From Fragilariopsis cylindrus CCMP1102 (Eukaryota > Bacillariophyta > Bacillariophyceae > Bacillariales > Bacillariaceae): 21,196 bases of DNA. The translations under genes and the position numbers were made by a program. The stretch spans positions 1 through 21,196 of the forward strand of contig FMBT01000468.1 of the NCBI GenBank assembly GCA_900095095.1. The letters are read 5' to 3'. Below the pieces are notes generated by a model. The model made no database searches. It had not been told where the DNA came from and was given only the letters and a program-made list of their open reading frames with translations. The first letter of the stretch is position 1. Every line of letters begins with the position of its first letter. This document shows, in pieces, positions 1 to 9,131 of the stretch.

Positions 1-702
1 TGGCGATGGCGGTGCCAAGTGTATTGTCGTCTTCGCTGAAACCCGTCTGTAGGTCCTTGTAAATATCCACCGAATGTGCAAGTGTGAACCAACGTGGTTG
101 GTCCGGTTCGAGTTGCATTTGACTGGTGCTGTCGGCGTTGTTGGGGAGGGTAGTATCCCTGACCATTGCTGCTGCACGAAGCCAGCTATAAACGAATTTG
201 TCATGTTTGTCGTTCTGCTCTTGAACATTGTTATTAAGTCGCGGACGCTTTTGTGAGAATTGTCGGCATTGAAGAAATCCGTGATGGTTTCAGCCCGGAT
301 TGGGATTAGTTTCATCATGGGTCGTTGCTTGATCAGAGCGCTCGTGACATAGTCCAAGCCCTGATTCGCAGTTGAGTCGGCATCTTTCGCAATCCAGACG
401 TCCGATGCCACTAGGTCGTTGGCATCGAATATCACTGCCTGTGGGCATGATGTGATTGTGATACCAAAACGTTGTGTTTGGTAAGCTCGTACCCATAAAA
501 TGGGGGTGACCTTCTTCGGTTGAGTGTTTAACACTGCAACTCCCAAGGTTCCGATTCCGCAGAACAACGCTTGGTCCGGTAGGTGAGTGGTCCTGTTGAA
601 AGTGAGTGGGTGGGTGATGAGTTGGCTTCTGGAGTTCGACTCTTTGGCCCGGGTTGCCTCATCGAGGATTGCTGTTTGAAATCCTCCCTCTGTGAACGCC
701 AT
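1..702 (-). CDS. Unrecognised ORF, 3' end outside the window (possible mobile-element or viral-type protein)
   Basis: Reading the complement, one frame is open without a stop from about 912 to the window edge at position 1. The first ATG is at 702 (MAFTEGGFQTAILDEATR...). Down to about 238 the peptide looks like a folded protein, for example RFGITITSCPQAVIFDAND and VTSALIKQRPMMKLIPIRAE. Below about 238 the minus-one frame, open from 289 to 1, looks more protein-like (KFVYSWLRAAAMV, QPRWFTLAHSVDIYKDLQ). The two frames therefore probably belong to one protein with a one-base frame change near 230-240. Base composition is richer in G+C than the AT-rich genes to the right, with codons such as cgc, ctc and gcc. 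I do not recognise a family. No zinc knuckle, protease or polymerase motif is visible in this part. Assignment to a retroelement is only a guess from composition and position. Confidence 0.45.
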   Translation of the reverse strand, partial: MAFTEGGFQTAILDEATRAKESNSRSQLITHPLTFNRTTHLPDQALFCGIGTLGVAVLNTQPKKVTPILWVRAYQTQRFGITITSCPQAVIFDANDLVASDVWIAKDADSTANQGLDYVTSALIKQRPMMKLIPIRAETITDFFNADNSHKSVRDLITMFKSRTTNMTNSFIAGFVQQQWSGILPSPTTPTAPVKCNSNRTNHVGSHLHIRWIFTRTYRRVSAKTTIHLAPPSP

Positions 703-912
703 CGTGCTGATGTTTAAATCCTGGCTGCGAGCGGTTTTGAGTTGCTCGAAGTTGAGATTGTGAGAGTGTTGTGTGCCGAAACAATGTGTTCCGGAATAGT
801 GCCAAATGTGGAAATTTATGTTTTTCGGGCGTTTGACGTCCGGAACTGACGTTTGGTCAGTGATGTGGTGAGCCTGAATGGCATGCGATTGGCATGGAGT
901 CGCCGTTATTGT

Positions 913-1578
913 TCAGAATCTATGTTGACAAAGGGTGGAAGTCGTCCTAAACGATGTTGTTTAGTTAGGGTGAGCCCCATTACGTTGGTGAATAATTACG
1001 TGAAATATTGTTGAATGTTATTTTGTTTTTGTCCCAACGAGGGATAAGGCAAATAGGAAGTGTGAATAAATTACTTATGTACCTATGTATTGTGTTCTGG
1101 GCTTATGTGTGCCTGAAATCGAAAAATTCAATTCCGGAGTTGAAAATTTGACAGCTAGGAGTGACGCATGCGAGGGTGCGTGCAGGGGTGCTAACTAGTT
1201 TCGTTGAACGGTTGAGTCCTGACAAAATTTGAATGTATTATGTGATTTAACGTTATATTATATTCTTATATTTGGACTTGTCTATTATTTAAGATGTTTT
1301 TCGTTTTTAATGTGTGGGCACGTGGCATGGTATGCGTGTCGTGCTCCTGACTTTGACCGTTGTACGTTGAGGTCCGGAATCCCTTTTTGGATCTAAAACC
1401 TGTGGTGTTGCATGCAGTCTGTCTGTGTGGGTGTATTCGTCTGTCGTGCGACATTGCGTGCGCGGCGAACATTTGGTTGGAAATGGTAAAGATTTAGTTT
1501 TGACTTGTGAAATGTAGTTGTCTCTTTACGAGGCGTTTCGTCGTAACCGGGTGTTTCGTCTAGTTGACGCCATTCCTA
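913..1578. other. GC-richer spacer between two minus-strand ORFs, no convincing gene
   Basis: Only short open frames with no protein-like character occur here (for example 1266-1472 on the minus strand). On the minus strand this would be the gap between the 64-residue ORF and the larger ORF, so it could be a leader or spacer of the same element. I see no long terminal repeat boundary, target-site duplication or primer-binding site. Confidence 0.4.
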
Positions 1579-1773
1579 TTACTCCGGAGTTGGGTAATTG
1601 TGTTTTTCATACATGGCCGCAAGCAGGCGCTTGATTTCGGTGGCCTGTGGCGATTCGTTGCCAAAATTCTGTATCAACACGGCTTGTATTCGTTGCATGT
1701 TTGTGATGAGGGCAACGATGTCGTCCGGAGTGTTTCCGTGGATGCTGCGCTCCATGTCTTTGTTGTTTTCCAT
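1579..1773 (-). CDS. Small hypothetical protein, 64 residues
   Basis: The ORF starts at ATG 1773 and ends at TAA 1579-1581. An upstream in-frame TTG at 1824 would add 17 residues. The peptide is MENNKDMERSIHGNTPDD followed by a likely amphipathic helix (IVALITNMQRIQAVLIQNFG) and a second helix (ATEIKRLLAAMYEKHNY). It is hydrophilic, with no signal peptide or membrane segment. Balanced codon use with G/C in third positions differs from the AT-rich genes downstream and agrees with the larger ORF at 1-702. Both lie on the same strand, so they may be two cistrons of one element. The helical content would suit a small oligomerising protein, but no family is recognised. Confidence 0.35.
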   Translation of the reverse strand: MENNKDMERSIHGNTPDDIVALITNMQRIQAVLIQNFGNESPQATEIKRLLAAMYEKHNYPTPE

Positions 1774-1897
1774 GTGGTGGTCTCTGTTGTTGTCTTGTCT
1801 CCATTGAGCGGACGGGTAGTCCAAGAAGAAGCGCTTTCAGCGGTCACGTCAGCTCCGGAGCTGCCTCACAACAAAACACGATGTTTCCAAAAGAATG

Positions 1898-1925
1898 AGT
1901 CCAGAATAGATTTCTCTTCTGGACT
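1898..1925. repeat. Inverted repeat (9-bp arms, 10-base loop)
   Basis: Arms AGTCCAGAA (1898-1906) and TTCTGGACT (1917-1925) are perfect reverse complements around the loop 1907-1916. It lies just upstream, on the minus strand, of the 64-residue ORF, and close to a GC alternation and TATAAAA-like string at 1941-1960. It could be a terminator, a leader hairpin or an element end. Confidence 0.6.
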
Positions 1926-2348
1926 TTGATTTTTCTACTAGCGCGCGCGTTGTATAAAAATAAATCGCTTGATTCCTTTTTACAGCTTTAACACTCCTTG
2001 AATATTATAATTTCGCTTGATGCGTTAGATAAATAATATCCTGTCAAGCATGTTCTTTTACCGTTCAACTGTTCAGTGTGATTGATTTTGGAACTTTCAA
2101 AGAAATGAATATCTATTTTAAAGCTCATTTTTTTGCGTCATATTGATTTCGAAATTGGGCGATTCTTATATCGATTGGCTGTATGATGTAGTCGTCCACA
2201 GTTGCTGATACTGAGTGGAATGGTTTACTTACAATGAATAATAGAATAGCAATCATAAAGAAATCGAGTAATATCTTGAATCTATTCGTTTCGTTTTTTC
2301 GACACGACGTAGCGTGCGCGTACAGAAGTGAACGATTAAGTAGGCAAT

Positions 2349-2430
2349 ATGAAGTCATCGTTCATCAAAGTGACACTATTGGTGTTGTTGCTGTTATTGG
2401 TTGCGGCTACGACTAAGGCGACAACAACAA

Positions 2431-2468
<38 letters not shown>

Positions 2469-3237
2469 CAAGCAACAGCAACAGCACAAGCAACAGCAGA
2501 GTTATCTAATGAAGATCGGCAAAGACATCAGCAGCACCAGCAGCAGCAGCGTACCATCAATCGACGTTTTTTGACCACTAAAGATCGCAATTATGACAAA
2601 CCGATAGTTCATAATGTCCATAATCAATTGGATACAAAACAAGACTACTCCCACAACAACATCAGTATCATAAGCTTTCGACAACGAGAAGGAGAAGAAC
2701 AACACCAAAACGTACGACGACGAAAGATGAGCAACATGAGCAATTATTCTATTTCTTCTCAAGACTTCTCCCAAAGCTCGATATTATTCTTCGCAGTATG
2801 TGGTACATTGTTTTGTTTACTATCTGTTTATATCCTGTCGTTACATGCTACATGTGGAGGTTGCTACACAAGTGGGAATGAAGTATTAGAAGAAGATAAT
2901 ATCAAACCGAAACTCTTGTTGCACCAGCATGTAAATCTGAAAATTTCGTTGCACCAGCATGTACATCTTATACTACCACAATCGCGATCACGATGATCTT
3001 GTTACACCAGCATGTAATTCTTGGCTTGATCACGATGATAGCATTACCGCCGCAACAGACAGTGGTATTGCCAGTAAAGGTTCCTTTTCTTTAAGAGAAA
3101 ACATAAAATGTCTTACCAGATTCATATCGGAAATTGCAGGACAATTGTCAACGACCGAACAGGATTTGTTGAACAAATACAGAGCTATTGCCAAACTTCA
3201 AAAAGCATTGCTTGATGCAAATAAATCACTGGCTTAA
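2349..3237 (+). CDS. Low-complexity single-pass membrane protein with signal peptide (frame-broken)
   Basis: ATG 2349 opens a frame with a clear signal peptide (MKSSFIKVTLLVLLLLLVAA) followed by a Thr-Ala repeat encoded by CAACAG units and a Gln/His-rich stretch. A membrane segment lies near residues 142-165 (SILFFAVCGTLFCLLSVYIL), followed by ATCGGC. This frame stops at 2996, but protein sense continues through two one-base shifts, near 2908-2915 and 2985-2992. The third frame, ending at 3237, carries a plausible helical tail (SLRENIKCLTRFISEIAGQL, then a Lys/Leu/Ala-rich helix). Across the breaks a motif V-(A/T)-P-A-C-x-S occurs three times, which supports joining the frames. The likely topology is a secreted N-terminus, one membrane helix and a helical C-terminus. 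No known family is recognised. Intron splicing instead of indels cannot be excluded. Confidence 0.5.
2421..2499 (+). repeat. CAACAG / CAACAA microsatellite in coding sequence
   Basis: ACAACA units grade into repeated CAACAG units interrupted by CAACAGCACAAG. In the reading frame they encode an alternating Thr-Ala tract just after the signal peptide. Such tracts vary in length between alleles. Confidence 0.85.
2921..3021 (+). repeat. Three copies of an 18-bp coding repeat
   Basis: GCACCAGCATGTAAATCT (2921-2938), GCACCAGCATGTACATCT (2951-2968) and ACACCAGCATGTAATTCT (3004-3021) differ at a few positions. In the frame giving PAC they encode V-A/T-P-A-C-x-S, which suggests a short Cys-containing peptide repeat. 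Confidence 0.75.
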
Positions 3238-4143
3238 GCGTTTAGTGTAAACTTATATACATCTGTCCTTATTATAGAAGACGTAGTTTGACACGGAAAG
3301 GAAGAAGAAGAGGCTGCATGTATGGTGGAAGAAGGAGTAGGTACTGTTACAGTTAACTTATTACAGTAGTAGTATTTATTTATTTGTATAGTACACATGC
3401 ATTGCATATCCTACTACGAATATCCATTTCTATACACTGCACTGATAATACAAATTGTATTTGCTTGCTTCACACCAAACAATGCATGCGAATCGAATCA
3501 TGCAAAACTACAGTAGAATTATCTCATGACAAACGCATGATGTTGTGTATACAGTACACTTGAGCATAAAGAGGACTACTCCATAGAGAAACATTCATTT
3601 GTGCCAACAATTAATTGTAAAGTACGCTATTTATCCTCGTACTTGTACGCTAGGTTTGTATCCAGTAGAATAGAACGAGTGGTTGAGTGGTTGAGTGAGT
3701 TGAGTAGATATCGGATCTCTCGGGTCGCGCATTGCGTACTAGTAGAGTGGGTAGGGCAATCGAAGCTGTGCTATGCCTTACTTATACTGTATTAAATTAT
3801 CATGCCTGCCGATCGAGGAGGGATGATCGGAATGAGTACTATATGAAAGCGGGGAAGGAGAGAAATAACATAGTGCAAGTACAAGTACACTTACACACAA
3901 AAAAAACTATAAAGCTAGTACTGTAAAAAGTGTCATCTACAAACACAGTATCGTTCATTACATTATATAGACTAAACTACTGTAGCTACGTGTACTAGAA
4001 TATAAGAAGGATTGATTCTATTTTATAAATAAAAGGTTTTACAGTTACAGTTACAGTTACGCGATTTGAGAATGAATATAAGCAATGATGTGTTTATAGT
4101 ACGTTCGTTGCTGTTTCTTTTTAGATTATTACTTTTACAATAT
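3238..4143. other. Non-coding AT-rich spacer
   Basis: No protein-like frame is seen on either strand. It holds the 3' flank of the membrane-protein gene at 2349 and the 3' flank of the minus-strand TspO-like gene. A short tandem repeat sits at 4041-4060. Confidence 0.6.
4041..4060. repeat. ACAGTT hexamer tandem
   Basis: ACAGTT is repeated three times and ends in AC, about 80 bases beyond the stop of the minus-strand TspO-like gene. It is short and has no evident function. Confidence 0.7.
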
Positions 4144-5125
4144 TTAGACCGCTTCTTCATCACTATTATCATTTGAAGATGCAGATTCTGATACTGCTTC
4201 TGATGCTTCTGATGATGATTCTGCTAATAATCCCTTTTCTTGTTTCGTCTTCATTGCTTCTGGACGTTGTTTACATAAGACATACAAGACCTTCACAATA
4301 ATACCAAAAGAAACAAGAAGTAATCCACCGAGTACACCATATTGTACACCCGAAATTTGTTCTACTGTAAATTGATCCGTAATCTTTGTGGATGGTTCTT
4401 GTAATTCAGCATATACACCCCCTAATGCCCATACAATCACTAATGGTATCGCAAAATCAACAGGATAACTGGATAGGTATGTAAATGCTGTACCCAATAA
4501 CACCACTAATGATAAACTGGATACAATTAATTGTGTTGTGACATTTGCATTGTAGGAAACAGTAAAGACATTTGTCATCACAACTGCAGCTGCCATAATC
4601 CATCCAGTTTGTATCGAAATGGACCTTGCCATAACAAGTAACCTTTCCATGTTTTCTTGTAGGACTGCAATGACCTTGTTGCCATTACCAGTTGTAATGA
4701 CAATTCCATACATACAAAGTAATGCTACCCACATAATTTCATAACTAAATGAGATTGTCCACCAGCTTGGAATACAGTCATAATAGGATAATAATACCAT
4801 GCCTTCAAAACACCTTCTGAATTTCTTTGAGATGGTAAAATTGCCAGACAACCCAAATTGCTTGCCAAATAAATATCACACCCCAAATTGAAAATGAGAA
4901 ACCAAATGGTGTCACAATTGTTTGATATTTAGCAGATAATTCACCATTGTCTGGTTGACCTGTTAATCCAAATATACCAATACCAAATGTCACAAAAACA
5001 TTCACAATGTATGCTAATAGATTCAACCAATTAAATTTGTTTAGTGATGTATTAGTCGACGACGACGACAACGGTTCACTTGTAGTAGTATCAACAACCA
5101 TGATATCGATGTCGGAAGTAGTCAT
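4144..5125 (-). CDS. TspO/MBR-like Trp-rich multi-span membrane protein, copy 1 (frame-broken)
   Basis: The start is ATG 5125 and the stop is at 4144-4146. The N-terminal frame gives a Ser/Thr-rich leader, a membrane helix (LLAYIVNVFVTFGIGIFGL) and the family-like motif TPFGFSFSIWGVIFIWQ, then runs out near 4840. Alignment with the copy at 9132 places a lost T in the homopolymer at 4837-4840 and a lost base near 4760. An inserted base near 4690 and a lost base near 4625 offset each other. The rest is intact: SFSYEIMW, SIQTGWIMAAA, TTQLIV, YPVDFAIPLVIVWAL, a final helix (GVLGGLLLVSFGIIVKVLYV), and an acidic Ser-rich tail ending DEEAV. TspO-related proteins are Trp-rich helical membrane proteins, some of which bind tetrapyrroles. 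The ligand here is unknown. This is the longest version of the family in the window and probably closest to the ancestral layout. Confidence 0.6.
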
Positions 5126-5220
5126 GGTGCCGTAGAAGTGGTTCGTTATCGTTTCGTTTCGTTTGATTTGATCTTGAGAGATGGGAGGATAATTAATTCG
5201 ATTGATATATGCTTCTGATT

Positions 5221-5260
5221 CTTGTGTTTGTGTTTGTGTTTGCTTGTGTTTGTGTTTGCT
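5221..5260. repeat. TTGTGT / GTGTTT microsatellite
   Basis: Repeated GTGTTT units are interrupted once by GCTT. It lies about 100 bases upstream of the start codon of copy 1 and would read as AAACAC repeats on that gene's strand. Confidence 0.75.
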
Positions 5261-5608
5261 ATTTATTTTATTTTATGAGAGAAATAAAAAACGAATGAAT
5301 GCGAATGACAATGAAAACACTTGGTCACTTGGTGTAAGTCGCCGGATGTATAATATCTCTCGCGTTTTATCTTCTTTACTTTTTCTACTTTCTTTGTTGT
5401 CGTCGGTGAAAAAGAGGTGCGAATCGCAATCGTATCAATAGTCAAAAATGACAAGAATCAACGTACGTGTTCACTAACTTGTGTTTTTTTGAAACATACT
5501 TCGCTCTACTATGTGCACTAACGGCTAATACTTAGTCGTGCTTTACCGCTTTGAGCGTTTAGTGAGTGACTGAATTTGAATTAGTCAGAATTAACGGTAC
5601 TGGCGTCA

Positions 5609-5616
5609 TGACGTCA
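5609..5616. promoter_or_regulatory. CRE-like palindrome TGACGTCA
   Basis: A perfect TGACGTCA is preceded by a near repeat (GGCGTCA). TGACGT-type sites are bound by bZIP factors and occur in CO2/cAMP-responsive promoters of diatoms. Here it lies far from either flanking start codon, so a function is only a suggestion. Confidence 0.25.
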
Positions 5617-5980
5617 TATATTATTATTTAACGTGATAACGGCATCAAATGTTGATAAGAACAAAAGAATTATTTTCCACAATTAAACAAGAAAATGCTA
5701 TGTCATCGATCGTGTGTAATATTTTTAATATACAATACGTCACCAGTAATAAATGCTAATTAACGTTTTCAATTAGGCTCATTCACATTTCATATTTATT
5801 TACGACGCACGTGTTTAAAAAGGACTTGACAAACGCGTTTACATTATAATATAATATGTCAAGAATACGCGCTATCAAAACTAGAACTTCGCCTTTCAGC
5901 ACCGCACCCCCATCAGCCAAATTGCAAAACATATTATGCATTCAAGACTAAATAAAGCACATGTTTAGCACACAACATGC

Positions 5981-6311
5981 ATGGGTTCCATCAACAAGCG
6001 AAACAGGAATTTGATACAAGTACAGGAAAGCACTTTACAACTACCTACAGTACATCAATCGGAAACACCATCAGCAACGACAAGACGGACAGGAATCGAA
6101 TCACCACCAAGGACAGTGAACTTAATGGAAGGAGAGGAGGAATCTGATTGCAGTGAGGTACAAGAAGAAGTAGTACAACCAAAAGTAGTTTGGTAAAACA
6201 AAGACAACCAAAAGGGCAAGAGACCGGAATCAGAGGATGACAGCTAGACAAAAGGCAAAAGAGCGACTTTACATCTTCCCCATAGAAACCACCACTAAAA
6301 CAAATAAGTAA
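5981..6311 (+). CDS. Doubtful low-complexity ORF
   Basis: ATG 5981 opens 71 codons (MGSINKRNRNLIQVQEST..., then an acidic patch MEGEEESDCSEVQEEVV) and stops at 6196. A second frame, ending at 6311, continues with a basic stretch (TTKRARDRNQRMTARQKAKE). Together they would make an acidic-basic, Thr-rich hydrophilic protein. There is no domain, signal or membrane segment. It could be a nuclear-type protein, a remnant, or the transcribed leader of the gene at 6491. Confidence 0.2.
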
Positions 6312-6453
6312 AAGTAGCAACACTATTCGATTCGGAAGCAGAGGAATTAAAGAGCAGTCAAATCAAAACAATCGACTCGACTAATAAAAATCTCCTCCAT
6401 TTCAAGTCAAGAAAAAAAATCGAATCTCAAAATAAAGAACGCAAATACTATTA

Positions 6454-6467
6454 TACCATCATATCAT
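6454..6467 (+). promoter_or_regulatory. 14-base leader block shared with copy 3
   Basis: TACCATCATATCAT lies 37 bases before the ATG of copy 2. The same 14 bases lie at 9101-9114, 31 bases before the ATG of copy 3. It may be duplicated along with the genes or be a shared leader element. Confidence 0.45.
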
Positions 6468-6490
6468 ATCATATCTTTCCTTCCTTCACC

Positions 6491-7204
6491 ATGACCGCAA
6501 CAATCGTTGTTGATACTACCACAAGTAATGGGTCGTCTTCGACTGACGGTGCTGCTAATGTTCCAGTAACAAATACATCATTAAGTAAATATAATTTTTC
6601 GAATTTATTGGCATATGTTGTTAATATTTCTGTTACGTTTAGTATCGGGGTCAACATTGATCTAGCATTTTCAATTGATATTTGTATGGCAGTTTGGGTA
6701 CTATGGCAATTTTGTCCAAGTCAACGCAACAGTGATGGTGTTGAGAGAGCTTGGTATTATTATTCAATTATGACCATATTTCAAGCAGGATGGACAGTAT
6801 CGTTTTCATATGACATTATCTGGTTAGCATTAATTTCCATGTACGGTATTGTAATTACACTGGTAATGGCTTCAATGTCGTTGCAGAAATATTCCAAAAC
6901 GTGGAAGGGATATTTATTATGGCAGTGTTTAATCTCAATTCAAACTGGATGGATTATAGCAGCAGCAGCTAAACCAAGGCAAATGATTCTGGATCAGTTT
7001 ACAGCAAAACAAATAAATGGTGTCCAATTAGGTGTTCTGGCTGGATTATGTCTTGTTAGTTTTGGTATTAGTGTCAAGGCCTTGTATGTCTTACTGAAAC
7101 AACGAACAGACGCAACGAAGAAAACGATTAAAGAAGAAGAGGAAATGGGATCGTCAGCATCGGCATCTAACTTAGTATCTTCAAGTGAAGAAGAAGCGGT
7201 ATAA
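6491..7204 (+). CDS. TspO/MBR-like membrane protein, copy 2, internally shortened
   Basis: A single open frame of 237 residues runs from ATG 6491. It keeps the Ser/Thr leader, the first helix (LLAYVVNISVTFSIG), the SQRNSDGVERAWYYY loop, the central helices (FQAGWTVSFSYDIIWLALIS), SIQTGWIIAAAA, the last helix (GVLAGLCLVSFGISVKALYV) and the acidic tail ending EEEAV. Compared with copies 1 and 3 it lacks about 25 residues around the TPFGxSFSIWG segment. It also lacks about 61 residues between the IIAAAA helix and DQFTAKQ, which in the paralogues hold the TTQLIV and YPVDFAIP helices. Both losses preserve the frame. With the most conserved motif missing, the protein may be non-functional or altered. 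Codons are strongly AT-rich, like the other copies. Confidence 0.65.
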   Translation: MTATIVVDTTTSNGSSSTDGAANVPVTNTSLSKYNFSNLLAYVVNISVTFSIGVNIDLAFSIDICMAVWVLWQFCPSQRNSDGVERAWYYYSIMTIFQAGWTVSFSYDIIWLALISMYGIVITLVMASMSLQKYSKTWKGYLLWQCLISIQTGWIIAAAAKPRQMILDQFTAKQINGVQLGVLAGLCLVSFGISVKALYVLLKQRTDATKKTIKEEEEMGSSASASNLVSSSEEEAV

Positions 7205-7470
7205 TAATGCAGAAGCATTTTTATTTGATTTAATTGTCATCGTGTTACAAAATAAGCACAATATTAAATAGTATTGTCACCGTAACCGTTAGTATATGCT
7301 GCAACAAGGTAATCACATTATAGTGCATTGTGTTCGTTCCTATTCTTCAATAAATAAGACGTAGACAATAACTTTTCGATCACAATTCAACAGTATTTTC
7401 AGTATTTTTATCTTTTCTTCTTTCCAAAATATTGGCCTTTCAATTCATTTTAATACATTGATTTTCTCTT

Positions 7471-8583
7471 TTATGTGAATAAAACATCAACAATAGCGGA
7501 TGATACGATGATAATACTATTTGTTACGAATACCTTAGCAAGAAAGTCGTATACACTTCCTACTACCAAAGCCGATGCTGCTGCTGCTGATACTGTGTCG
7601 TCGTCGTCGTCTTCGTCGTCGGTGCTATTCGAGAAATTGAATCCTGCAGCACACAAATAATCAAATTTGATTTCTCCTTGCGTAGAGACAATCAGGGTAT
7701 TGGGTGGTACCTCGACGTTATTGGTTTTGGTATTGTTTTGACCCATATTGTTGGCAAGAATGGAGACGGCTTCGGTCTCGTAAATGTTGTAGACGAATGT
7801 GTACCGATTGTCCGGTTTGGACAATGTTCCCACGTACGTAATGTACCCGTCCAAGCCTTGGATTTCGTCATTAAAATGAGAGCCAGCCACGATGAGTTCG
7901 TCGGTAGTAATGTTCTCAGGATTCGTCCATTCGTACAACCGTGTCGAAAGGAATTTACCCACACTTCCTTCCGTAATACACGACGAGGACGAGGCGGATC
8001 CTGCTGGAAATCCGTAGATGGCTTGATCTTGAGTAAAGTACTGTGGTTCGATCGCACTCTTTAATCGATCGTTCGTCTCGACAAATACTTGGGCCGCTTC
8101 TTGTGCTGCCGCGGCATGCTCGGCGGTATCAAAGGCGTTCATAAAAAATACCGTGGCAGCAATACTATTGTCACTATCACTCATAGCATTCTCACTAGTC
8201 TCACCACTGTCATCCTCCGTGGTGGAAGTGGCTGTGGTTGCTGCCGTGTACCGTTGAAAACCGGGCATGGCTGTGACGATGGGTGCAAATCCTTGATTAA
8301 ATTCATCAATCACCTCCTGATCGGACCATTCCCCCCCTAGAATCGCCCACAATCGTGTGACGATATATGATTCCTCCTCCGGGGGGCGAGGGGTTGACAG
8401 TCACACGTGGCAGCAAAAGAGGAAACAGACGAAGCATCCTCGGTGGTGGCTACTCCTGCACCTTGCTGCTTCTTCCGTCGCCGCCGACGTATCAATTGCA
8501 ACAAGAACGGCGGCACTTACAAATAAAATTATCAATCGTCGTCGCAAGAACAACGATAACGAACCATAACTGATGAGCATCAT
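7471..8583 (-). CDS. Secreted or membrane-anchored protein with two similar ABM-like halves
   Basis: The frame ending at 7471 is open back to about 8398. Its first track-type start (TTG at 8352) is not the likely start: upstream codons read EEESYIVTRLWAI without a break. ATG 8583 begins a hydrophobic leader (LFLRRRLIILFVSAAVLVAI). Reaching the body needs two frame changes, one near 8460 and one in the G6 run at 8381-8386, or short introns; GTAAGT at 8520-8515 is a candidate donor. Two internally similar segments are visible: TRLWAILGGEWSDQEVIDEF...FQRYTA, then TVFFMNAFDTAE; and TRLYEWTNPENITTDELIV...GYITYVG, then YTFVYNIYETEA. This resembles duplicated dimeric alpha-beta barrel (ABM-type) domains. 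A poly-Asp tract and a C-terminal hydrophobic helix (FLAKVFVTNSIIIVSSAIVD) follow. Third-position G/C use is clearly higher than in the TspO-like neighbours. Function is unknown. Confidence 0.55.
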
Positions 8584-9131
8584 CCTTAATATATAGTATT
8601 ATTGTTCGTGTAGGGAGTAGATTATAATATGGCTGAACCAAGAATTCGAGAATGTCGTCGTTGTTTTGCATAGTAATGCAAGTAAAGCAAAGAAATTGTA
8701 GTGCGAGTTTTTGTCGTGAATGAAGATTCGGTGTCAATGTGAAAAGATATTGTAACAACAAAATCCGAATGGTAATTTATGTTGTCAATAGTATAGCTCT
8801 CGTGCGTTTTGATTGGTTCCGGGCAGACTATGGGCCTTCTTTTCTCACCCCGCGAAGATAATTTATGTTTTACGCCATACCGGTAGACACATTACGATGT
8901 ATGTATTCGTTCACAAAACAGATTGTTACTAGCTAAAACGACACATCATATAATCTTATATGACATACGTTTTGCCATTCGTTCGTTGTTCGTTTCTGCT
9001 CTCTCTCTCTCATACCGTAATAAAGTAAGAAAAGCAATTTGAAGTCCAAAGCGATTTGAACTCAAAAGTCAACGAACACACGAACGTACGAAAATAATAT
9101 TACCATCATATCATCTCATCCATCACTCATC
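8584..9131. other. Divergent intergenic region
   Basis: Shared upstream space of the minus-strand ABM-like gene and the plus-strand TspO-like copy 3. It contains a CT repeat at 8999-9010 and no protein-like frame. Confidence 0.55.
9101..9114 (+). promoter_or_regulatory. 14-base leader block shared with copy 2
   Basis: Identical to 6454-6467 (TACCATCATATCAT), at nearly the same distance from the start codon. Confidence 0.45.

Larger units (their letters stand above)
5126..5980. other. Divergent intergenic region with candidate promoter elements
   Basis: This region lies upstream of the minus-strand copy 1. It holds a GTGTTT microsatellite and a TGACGTCA palindrome, but no convincing protein-coding frame. 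The short frames at 5202-5454 on both strands are low complexity. Confidence 0.5.

Noticed and set aside
1564..1929. Plus-strand frame of 121 codons
   Set aside because: It mirrors the 64-residue minus-strand ORF. The translation is rich in Val, Phe and Leu runs typical of antisense frames.
2125..2358. Minus-strand frame of 77 codons with a hydrophobic stretch, overlapping the start of the 2349 gene
   Set aside because: The hydrophobic segment is short, a GTAAGT lies within it, it has no recognisable end, and it occupies the promoter and leader of the better-supported plus-strand gene. It could be an exon but cannot be supported.
4041..4060. Possible telomere-like repeat (ACAGTT)
   Set aside because: Only three units, not a known telomere sequence, and flanked by ordinary spacer.
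7678..8064. Plus-strand frame of 128 codons opposite the ABM-like gene
   Set aside because: Shadow of the minus-strand gene, whose two internal repeats make it clearly the coding strand.
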